Positions 6,577 to 11,810 of a stretch of 11,810 bases of DNA are shown here, piece by piece. Under the pieces are notes generated by a model. The model saw only the letters and a program-made list of their open reading frames with translations. It was not told where the DNA came from and did not search any database. The translations under genes were made by a program, and so were the position numbers. Where the stretch lies: positions 1-11,810 of the forward strand of contig JACIWP010000081.1 of NCBI GenBank assembly GCA_014360855.1. Reading direction: 5' to 3'. Source of the stretch: Anaerolineae bacterium (GTDB lineage: Bacteria; Chloroflexota; Anaerolineae; JACIWP01). How positions within the stretch are numbered: the first letter of the stretch is position 1; every line of letters starts with the position of its first letter.

Positions 6577-7935
6577 ATGCGTCAAATACGGGAAGCGAGC
6601 CGGGAAATACCGGTCCTGGCAGAAACGGATGTTTTGGTCGTGGGCAGTGGGCCGGGCGGCCTGGCGGCCGCCATCAGCGCGGCACGCGCCGGCGTGGACG
6701 TGATCTTATTGGAACGATACGGATGTTTCGGTGGGGTGATCACCCAGGTTGGGGTGGAAAGCATTGCCTGGTATCGACATGCCGGCACCGTTGATGTGGA
6801 GGGCATCGGGCGCGAGTTTGAAGAGCGAGCCTTCCAGATGGGCGCGAGCCGGCCGGAACCCCAGTCAGACAGCCAGGCACTGGACACGGAACTCTTCAAG
6901 TGTGTTGCCGACCAAATGATACAGGAGGCCGGCGTTCGTCCCCTTCTGCACTGCCTGGCGGTTGACGTAGTGATGGAAGGGAATGTCATTAAAGGGGTCA
7001 TCACCGAAAGCAAATCGGGACGCGCGGCCATTCTTGCCCAGCGTGTTATTGATGCTACGGGAGACGCGGACATTGCCTTTCGCGCCGGCGCGCCCTGCCG
7101 CAAACTCCCTCGGGAGCAGATGATGGGCGTCACCGTGATGTTTTCCTGCTCCGGGGTCGATCGTGAGCAATTTCTGGAGTACGTCCGCCAGACTCATCCC
7201 ACATATGGGGACTGGCAACAGCAGTGGGGGGTGGTGACGAGCGGCAAAGAGGATCATCTTTTCAGCCCAGCCCTGTTTGAGCCATTTCTGCAAGCGCGCC
7301 GCGATGGCGTGATTCCCCCCGAGCTGGACACCATTGGGGGAACGTGGAGCACCATTACCGAGGCCGGCGAAGCGCTGGGGTTGAACCTGGTCTATATACC
7401 CGGTGTGGATGGGACAGACGTATGGGACCTCACCCGGGCGGAAATGGAAGGCCGGCGTCAGGCCCTCTTAGCGATCGAGGCTTTGCGCAAATATGTGCCG
7501 GGGTTCCAGAAGGCACGTCTGCGAAACTTCGGCATGACGCTGGGTGTGCGGGACACCCGCAAGATCATCGGCCGTTACAACCTGACCGAGGAGGATGTCC
7601 GCAATCAGGCCAGATTTCCGGACGCGATCGGCATCTTCCCTGAGTTCATCGATGGGTATGGGATATTGATCTTACCGACCACCGGACGCTATTTCCAAGT
7701 CCCATATGGGATTCTCCTTCCTACGGGTGTGGAGAACCTGCTGGTGGCAGGGCGGTGTGTCGCCGGCGATAAGATTGCTCACGCCGCGACGCGCAACATG
7801 ATGTGCTGTACCGTCACCGGCCAGGGCGCCGGCGTCGCCGCGGCGGTTTCCCTCAAGGCCGGCGTTCCGCCCAGCCAGATTGATATCGCCGGTTTGCAAG
7901 CCGCCCTCGTCCAGCAGGGAGTGCGGATCGCCTAG
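6577..7935 (+). CDS. FAD-dependent oxidoreductase (PF12831-type), 452 aa, second paralogue
   Basis: This is a second flavoprotein of the same broad family as the preceding gene. The dinucleotide-binding motif VVGSGPGG (21-28) and E46 lie in an N-terminal Rossmann fold, followed by the typical RYGCFGGVIT (47-56). Other family blocks are ATGDADI (160-166), VRDTRKIIGRYNLTEEDV (324-341), VPYGILLPTG (375-384), VAGR (390-393) and a C-terminal FAD-contacting segment MMCCTVTGQGAGVAAA (408-423). It is longer than its neighbour and differs in the middle (about 170-310), the likely substrate-binding part, so the two probably do different reactions or form a heteromer. The ATG at 6577 has only a weak AGGGTGAG about 11 nt upstream, so translation may lean on coupling from the first gene. 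No signal peptide is present; a cytoplasmic location is expected. Confidence 0.88.
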   Translation: MRQIREASREIPVLAETDVLVVGSGPGGLAAAISAARAGVDVILLERYGCFGGVITQVGVESIAWYRHAGTVDVEGIGREFEERAFQMGASRPEPQSDSQALDTELFKCVADQMIQEAGVRPLLHCLAVDVVMEGNVIKGVITESKSGRAAILAQRVIDATGDADIAFRAGAPCRKLPREQMMGVTVMFSCSGVDREQFLEYVRQTHPTYGDWQQQWGVVTSGKEDHLFSPALFEPFLQARRDGVIPPELDTIGGTWSTITEAGEALGLNLVYIPGVDGTDVWDLTRAEMEGRRQALLAIEALRKYVPGFQKARLRNFGMTLGVRDTRKIIGRYNLTEEDVRNQARFPDAIGIFPEFIDGYGILILPTTGRYFQVPYGILLPTGVENLLVAGRCVAGDKIAHAATRNMMCCTVTGQGAGVAAAVSLKAGVPPSQIDIAGLQAALVQQGVRIA

Positions 7936-7956
7936 CCGGACAGGCCTTGGTCTGGC
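7935..7956 (+). other. Small hairpin just after the second oxidoreductase gene
   Basis: GCCGGAC (7935-7941) pairs with GTCTGGC (7950-7956), seven base pairs including one G-U, around an 8-nt loop. There is no T-run after it, so it is not a classical terminator. It could be a processing or mRNA-stability element separating the enzyme genes from the more highly expressed binding-protein gene. Confidence 0.25.
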
Positions 7957-7993
7957 ACATGGTGGAGCAGGCGCGTATACGCATTCATCATGG

Positions 7994-8005
7994 AAAGGAG
8001 GTGAT
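7994..8005 (+). promoter_or_regulatory. Full-length anti-Shine-Dalgarno match in the leader of the binding-protein gene
   Basis: AAAGGAGGTGAT is complementary over 12 nt to the canonical 3' end of bacterial 16S rRNA (known sequence; the host's rRNA is not in the window). It lies about 110 nt before the ATG of the binding-protein gene, which has its own strong ribosome-binding site. It therefore serves either the mini-ORF at 8004 or a ribosome-docking or mRNA-stabilising role. Confidence 0.5.
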
Positions 8006-8054
8006 GCACGACCCATCCAGGTCTACCTGTTTCCAGCGAGTATGGAGTCGCTGA
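8004..8054 (+). CDS. Possible 16-codon leader peptide ORF
   Basis: ATG 8004 opens a 16-residue frame (MHDPSRSTCFQRVWSR) ending at TGA 8052-8054. Its start overlaps the stop of an even shorter frame (ATG 7990, product MERR, TGA 8002-8004) in a TGATG junction. The 12-nt anti-Shine-Dalgarno match lies so close to this ATG (GGAGG ends 2 nt before it) that initiation may be poor. No family is recognisable. The whole 7936-8114 gap otherwise holds only the hairpin above and the ribosome-binding site of the next gene. It may be chance. Confidence 0.2.
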   Translation: MHDPSRSTCFQRVWSR

Positions 8055-8114
8055 CAAGTCGAAGTCAAATTACTCGATCCCAATCAAATGGAGATGTACG
8101 AGGAGGGAAGAACT

Positions 8115-9764
8115 ATGAAAGCGAAGTTGCTCGGTCTGCTCGCGGTCGTTCTTGCGGTGAGCATGATTGTGGTGGGCTGTGCGCCGGCACCTACACCACA
8201 GGTCGTCGAAAAAGTCGTCAAAGAGACGGTGGTCGTGGAAAAGCCGGTCGAGAAGACGGTTGTGGTCGAGAAACAGGTGGTGGTCACCCCGACCCCTGGC
8301 AAGCCGCAGCCGAAGGGCACCCTGCGGTTCGCTCTGTCTGGGGAGCCGAACTCGCTCTACATCCCCGCTACGGCGGACAAGAACGCAGACATTGCGGCCT
8401 CCCAGTTGTACGATCCGCTGGTCTTCCAGGACGATGATGGCACGATTGTGCCGGCGTTGGCCGAGAGCTGGGAAGTCTCCAAAGACGGCACAGAGTACAT
8501 CTTCCATCTCCGGAAAGGCGTCACCTTCCACAACGGCGAGCCCTTCACCGCCGATGATGTGATCGCCACGTGGAAGTACGGCATGGGAGAGGGTTCCGCC
8601 TGGCCCGACCGCTATTCCATCGCCAAATCGGTGGAGAAAATTGACGATTACACCGTGCGGGTGACCACCGATGGTCCTAAGCCCCTCCTGCTCGTCACCA
8701 TGCACGATTTCTGGTCCATTATCCCCAATGAGTACATGGAAGAGGTCGGTCTCGATGGTTTCCAGAAGCACCCCATTGGCACCGGCCCCTTCATGTTCGT
8801 CGAGTGGGTGAAGGGCGATCACATTACGTACCAGGCCAACCCGAACTACTGGCGTGAGGGCCAGCCGCGCGTGGAGAAGGTGATCTTCCGCTTTATCACG
8901 GAGTCCTCTACGCGCGTCGCCGCACTGACCGCGGATGAGATCGACCTGACCAAGCGCTTAACCGCTGAGGAAGCCGATCAACTGCTCAGTGTGCCGGGTG
9001 TCAAGGTGATCCAGTACCCTGTGGCCCGCATCTTCTACATTGCGTTCAACAACCTGACCACCGGGAAAGGACTGCCGACGGAGGATGCCAAGGTTCGCCA
9101 GGCGATGAACTATGCCGTGGACGTGGATGCCATTTTGAAGTCGCTGTTTGGCGGGGCAGGGAAGCGTGCGGCAGGCTTTGTAGCCAGCTCTGAGCTTGGG
9201 TACGGTGTGGTCAAGCCATTCCCGTATGACCCGGAGAAAGCCAAGCAGTTGCTGGCCGAGGCCGGCTATCCCAACGGCTTCGAAATCGACATGGCCTGTC
9301 CCACCGGCGCATACTCCCACTTTGAGGAGGTGTGTCAGGCCGTTGCCGGCTATCTTGGGAAAGTCGGCATCAAGGTGAACCTGGAGTTCATGGAATCCGC
9401 CCATTACTGGGATCTGGAGGCCAAGAAAGAATTGCCGCCGCTCTTTGGCGATAGCTGGGCCGATGAAAGCGGCGAGGCGTACAACCGCCTGAAAGGTGCC
9501 CTGGGCGGATGGGATGCGCCGTACTCCTCTTGGTCTGATCCAAAGATTGACGAACTGCTCGATGCCATCTCCAAGGAAGTTGATCAGGCCAAGCGCAAGG
9601 CGCTCTATGAAGAACTCCAGGTCTACATGCAGGAGAACCCGCCGTTCATCTACCTGTACGAACCCTACACCTTTGAGGCGATGCGCGACCGGGTCATGGA
9701 TTACCATCCGCGCGCGTCCGAGATGTGCTATCTGAACAAGGTTTGGCTGGCTATGCCTGAATGA
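8115..9764 (+). CDS. ABC transporter solute-binding lipoprotein, family 5 (DppA/OppA class)
   Basis: This is the extracytoplasmic receptor of a peptide/nickel/oligosaccharide-class ABC importer, 549 aa. The signal peptide (1-21) ends in a VVGC lipobox, so C22 should be lipidated and the protein tethered to the membrane. A Val/Glu/Lys/Thr linker (30-57) with a 10-residue repeat is followed by a Pro/Thr segment. The SBP_bac_5 domain begins with TLRFALSGEPNSL and contains LAESWEVSKDGTEYIFHLRK, FHNGEPFTADDV, GTGPFMFVEW and NPNYW, all typical of the family. I chose ATG 8115 over 8088, because GAGGAGGG lies about 8 nt upstream and the signal peptide then starts properly with MKAKLL. The ligand is unknown; this family binds peptides, sugars, nickel chelates and other solutes. 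Two flavoenzymes upstream suggest an organic solute that is then oxidised or reduced. Confidence 0.95.
   Translation: MKAKLLGLLAVVLAVSMIVVGCAPAPTPQVVEKVVKETVVVEKPVEKTVVVEKQVVVTPTPGKPQPKGTLRFALSGEPNSLYIPATADKNADIAASQLYDPLVFQDDDGTIVPALAESWEVSKDGTEYIFHLRKGVTFHNGEPFTADDVIATWKYGMGEGSAWPDRYSIAKSVEKIDDYTVRVTTDGPKPLLLVTMHDFWSIIPNEYMEEVGLDGFQKHPIGTGPFMFVEWVKGDHITYQANPNYWREGQPRVEKVIFRFITESSTRVAALTADEIDLTKRLTAEEADQLLSVPGVKVIQYPVARIFYIAFNNLTTGKGLPTEDAKVRQAMNYAVDVDAILKSLFGGAGKRAAGFVASSELGYGVVKPFPYDPEKAKQLLAEAGYPNGFEIDMACPTGAYSHFEEVCQAVAGYLGKVGIKVNLEFMESAHYWDLEAKKELPPLFGDSWADESGEAYNRLKGALGGWDAPYSSWSDPKIDELLDAISKEVDQAKRKALYEELQVYMQENPPFIYLYEPYTFEAMRDRVMDYHPRASEMCYLNKVWLAMPE
8202..8285 (+). repeat. Degenerate 30-bp (10-residue) tandem repeat in the lipoprotein linker
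   Basis: The region encodes KETVVVEKPV followed by EKTVVVEKQV, a 10-residue period, with a looser copy before it. It links the lipidated Cys to the binding domain. The pattern resembles the charged Val-rich spacers often seen in Chloroflexota binding proteins, and supports that assignment weakly. Confidence 0.6.
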
Positions 9765-9778
9765 TGCGCGGCGTTGCC

Positions 9779-9817
9779 GGCGGCCCGGGAGAACCTGTCA
9801 GGCCCTCCCGGGCCGCC
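9779..9817 (+). promoter_or_regulatory. Strong GC hairpin between binding-protein and permease genes
   Basis: Positions 9779-9791 and 9805-9817 are perfectly complementary over 13 bp, 11 of them G-C, around a 13-nt loop that itself contains CCT/AGG. A TTTT run occurs only 9 nt after the stem (9827-9830), so this is not an ideal intrinsic terminator. The position is typical of partial terminators or 3'-end-protecting hairpins that make the binding protein more abundant than the membrane subunits. It ends about 37 nt before the permease start. Confidence 0.6.
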
Positions 9818-9854
9818 CCCTGTCCCTTTTACATTGTTACGAACCGGAGGAGAA

Positions 9855-10775
9855 ATGCTTCGCTATTTTTTCATACGCCTGGGCCAATCGCTGGCTCTCA
9901 TGTTCGGCGTATTGCTGCTGGTGTTCATGATGCTGCGCGTGACGGGGGACCCGGCGGCACTGATGCTGCCGCGCGAGGCCAGCGCCGCGGAAATTGAAGC
10001 ATTTCGGGAACGAATGGGGTTTAACCGCCCGATCATTGTCCAGTTTGTTGATTTTCTCAGCAAGGCAGTGGTCGGGGATTTCGGCGAGTCCCTGCATTTC
10101 AGGACGCCGGCGATGACGCTCGTGACCCAGCGACTGCCGGCCACCGTTGAACTGGCTGCGACGGGACTGCTCTTCGCGGTGCTGATTGGCGTGCCGATCG
10201 GCATGATAGGAGGGTTGAAACCGGGGAGTGCGGTAGACTCTCTGGCTCGCTTGCTGGCTTTGCTGGGGCAAAGCATCCCGAACTTCTGGCTGGCAATGCT
10301 GATGATCCTCTTCTTCGGCGTTCGCCTGCGCTGGTTCCCGACCTTTGGGCGAGGTGCGTGGAACTCGGTGATTATGCCGGCGTTTGTGCTCGGCCTTCCC
10401 GTGATGGGACAGATCGTTCGTCTCACCCGGTCTACCGTGCTGGAAATCCGCAGTGAGGACTTCGTCCGGACCGCGTACAGCAAGGGCCTGGAACCCCCTG
10501 TCATTTACCTGAAGCACATCCTGCGCAATGCCTCCATTCCCATCATCAGTGTGATCGGCGTGCAGTTCGGATATATGCTGGGCGGCTCGATTTATATCGA
10601 GACCATTTTCGCCTGGCCAGGCATGGGGCAGTTGCTCCAGTTGGCAATCGGATGGCGCGATTTTCCGCTTGTGCAGGCTATCGCCATTTTCACCAGCACG
10701 GTGGTGATCGCATTGAACCTGCTCACTGACCTCGTGTATGCGATTATTGACCCGAGGATTCGCTATGGCCTCTGA
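9855..10775 (+). CDS. ABC transporter permease, DppB/OppB class
   Basis: This is the first transmembrane subunit of the importer, 306 aa. A first membrane helix (about 9-27) is followed by an extracytoplasmic segment with NRPIIVQF and the family motif GDFGES. Further hydrophobic helices lie at about 98-120, 132-152, 165-190, 232-256 and 275-297. The cytoplasmic EAA loop that contacts the ATPase is seen as FVRTAYSKGLEPPVIYLKHIL. The C-terminus DLVYAIIDPRIRYGL is characteristic of this class. I chose the ATG at 9855 because GGAGGAG lies immediately upstream at good spacing and the protein then begins MLRYFFIRLG as in its relatives. An in-frame ATG at 9774 would add a Pro-rich extension translated through the hairpin. 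The 3' end overlaps the next gene by 11 bp. Confidence 0.95.
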   Translation: MLRYFFIRLGQSLALMFGVLLLVFMMLRVTGDPAALMLPREASAAEIEAFRERMGFNRPIIVQFVDFLSKAVVGDFGESLHFRTPAMTLVTQRLPATVELAATGLLFAVLIGVPIGMIGGLKPGSAVDSLARLLALLGQSIPNFWLAMLMILFFGVRLRWFPTFGRGAWNSVIMPAFVLGLPVMGQIVRLTRSTVLEIRSEDFVRTAYSKGLEPPVIYLKHILRNASIPIISVIGVQFGYMLGGSIYIETIFAWPGMGQLLQLAIGWRDFPLVQAIAIFTSTVVIALNLLTDLVYAIIDPRIRYGL

Positions 10776-11691
10776 AACCAGTCCTCGTCCGGCTGACAGT
10801 CTGCTGGATATCCAGAAAACGTGGTGGGATCGTCTGGCCTTTATTGGCCGCCTGTTGTGGCGCGATAAAGGAGGGATGCTGGGCTTATTCCTGTTCCTGC
10901 TGGTGGTATTTTCCGCCGCCTTCGCGCCTTGGATTGCTCCACATGACCCCCTAGAACAGATTATGGAAGACAGTAAGATGCCGCCGGCCTGGAGCGTTGG
11001 GGGAAGCTGGGAACACCCGCTGGGGACCGATACCCTGGGCCGGGACATTTTCAGCCGCATCATTTACGGATCGCGGGTCTCTCTCACGGTGGGGTTCTTC
11101 GGTGTCTTGATCGCGGCTACCCTGGGGATGATCATCGGGGCCATCGCCGGCTATTTGGGCGGCAGGGTGGACTCTGTCATCACGAACACGGTGAACCTTG
11201 TTCTATCCTTGCCGTACCTGCTCTTTGTGGTATTTATTGCGGCTATCTTTGGCCGAAGCCTGCTGAACGTCATCCTGATATTCGGTATCACGGATGCGCC
11301 CATTTTCGCACGGGTCACGCGCGGGGAGGTGTTGAAGATCCGAGAATCCGGTTATGTGGAATCCGCGCGCTGCGCCGGCGCAAGTTGGGTCCGCATTGTC
11401 TTTGACCACATTATGCCCAATCTGATCGGTCCCTTGATCACCCTTGCCACCTTTGAGATGTCGGCGATGATTTTCTACGAAGCGGGCCTCGGATTTCTCG
11501 GATTGAGCGTGCCGCCGACCGTTCCCAGTTGGGGCAACATGTTGGCGGCCGGCCGGCAGTATCTCACCAGCTACCCTTGGATTGCAACCTTCCCTGGCTT
11601 CGCTATTATGATCACTTCCCTGGGAATGAACCTCCTTGGAGACTGGCTGCGCGATGTGCTGGACCCCCGTCTGCGCCGCGCACGGAAATAA
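10765..11691 (+). CDS. ABC transporter permease, DppC/OppC class
   Basis: This is the second transmembrane subunit, 308 aa. It has the OppC N-terminal module with one membrane helix (about 36-57) ending in APWIAPHDP, then the hallmark HPLGTDTLGRDIFSRIIYGS. The BPD_transp_1 domain follows with about five helices. The EAA loop reads ESARCAGASWVRIVFDHIMPN, and the C-terminus is LGDWLRDVLDPRLRR. ATG 10765 is chosen because GAGGA lies 6 nt before it and the product begins MASETS; an upstream in-frame ATG at 10738 has no comparable site. The start lies inside the end of the DppB-like gene (11-bp overlap), so translational coupling and equal stoichiometry are expected. All family blocks appear intact. 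Confidence 0.95.
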   Translation: MASETSPRPADSLLDIQKTWWDRLAFIGRLLWRDKGGMLGLFLFLLVVFSAAFAPWIAPHDPLEQIMEDSKMPPAWSVGGSWEHPLGTDTLGRDIFSRIIYGSRVSLTVGFFGVLIAATLGMIIGAIAGYLGGRVDSVITNTVNLVLSLPYLLFVVFIAAIFGRSLLNVILIFGITDAPIFARVTRGEVLKIRESGYVESARCAGASWVRIVFDHIMPNLIGPLITLATFEMSAMIFYEAGLGFLGLSVPPTVPSWGNMLAAGRQYLTSYPWIATFPGFAIMITSLGMNLLGDWLRDVLDPRLRRARK

Positions 11692-11703
11692 GGGGCTTGG
11701 CAA

Positions 11704-11810
11704 ATGGCGATCATCCTGGAAGTACGGGACCTGAAAACTCGCTTTTACACGGTGGACGGCGTTGTCCATGCCGTCAACGGCGTCAGCTTTGACCTGGCAA
11801 AGGGGGAAAC
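11704..11810 (+). CDS. ABC transporter ATP-binding protein, DppD/OppD class, 3'-truncated by the window edge
   Basis: This is the N-terminal start of an importer ATPase, with 35 complete codons visible. It begins MAIILEVRDLKTRFYTVDG and continues VVHAVNGVSFDLAKGET, the typical first strands and the A-loop region of DppD/OppD proteins, just before the Walker A motif that lies outside the window. ATG 11704 is 12 nt after the permease stop, with AGGGG overlapping that stop codon and 8 nt of spacing. A second ATPase (DppF-like) would be expected next, but cannot be seen. Confidence 0.9.
   Translation, partial: MAIILEVRDLKTRFYTVDGVVHAVNGVSFDLAKGE

Noticed and set aside
8051..8079. Possible extra promoter CTGACA-N17-TCGATC before the binding-protein gene
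   Set aside because: The -10 hexamer matches only about half of TATAAT, so the support is too weak to annotate.
9774..9854. Upstream in-frame ATG adding 27 residues to the DppB-like permease
   Set aside because: The extension is Pro/Gly-rich, passes through the 13-bp hairpin and has no ribosome-binding site, whereas ATG 9855 has GGAGGAG at good spacing.
9837..11063. Minus-strand open frame of 408 codons opposite both permease genes
   Set aside because: The product is a low-complexity Arg/His/Gln-rich sequence typical of antisense to hydrophobic membrane proteins, and the permeases have all family motifs.
1..11810. tRNA, rRNA, tmRNA, CRISPR array, insertion sequence or attachment site
   Set aside because: I looked for direct-repeat arrays, transposase-like proteins with terminal repeats, and tRNA-like cloverleaf sequence, and found none. 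The gaps between genes are all under 300 bp.

Overview
The window looks like chromosome of a moderately GC-rich bacterium, most probably Chloroflexota (Anaerolineae-like). This is an inference. It rests on the Val/Glu/Lys/Thr-rich linker after the lipobox of the solute-binding lipoprotein (a style common in Chloroflexota), the Pro/Thr linker of one S41 peptidase, and the general character of the proteins. No rRNA, tRNA, insertion sequence or CRISPR array was seen.

Layout. (1) 1-1151, plus strand: the 3' part of hflX, a ribosome-associated GTPase. (2) 1156-5046, minus strand: a compact four-gene operon read right to left, with two tandem paralogous membrane-anchored S41 (CtpA/Tsp-type) peptidases, smpB, and an unrecognised 273-aa protein that ends 4 bp from the end of hflX. 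(3) 5047-5272: a divergent control region with two back-to-back sigma70-type promoters. The plus-strand one has a textbook TTGACA-N17-TATACT arrangement whose spacer contains a run of nine C. (4) 5273-11810, plus strand: a probable operon of two different FAD-dependent oxidoreductases of the PF12831 type, then an oligopeptide/dipeptide-class ABC importer (solute-binding lipoprotein, two permeases and the first 35 codons of an ATPase that runs off the window).

How the parts may work together. The leftward operon mixes trans-translation (SmpB) with two proteases of a family that recognises C-terminal tails, which suggests protein quality control; smpB and the last gene may simply be housekeeping passengers. 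The rightward operon looks like uptake of an unknown organic solute by a Dpp/Opp-type transporter, followed by cytoplasmic oxidation or reduction by two paralogous flavoenzymes. Its substrate cannot be read from sequence.

Signals outside the genes: the C9 tract in the promoter spacer; an inverted repeat in the 5' leader; a 12-nt perfect match to the canonical anti-Shine-Dalgarno complement, overlapping two mini-ORFs ahead of the binding-protein gene; a 13-bp perfect GC hairpin between the binding-protein and permease genes; and a strong over-representation of the palindrome GCCGGC (about 65 copies by eye).
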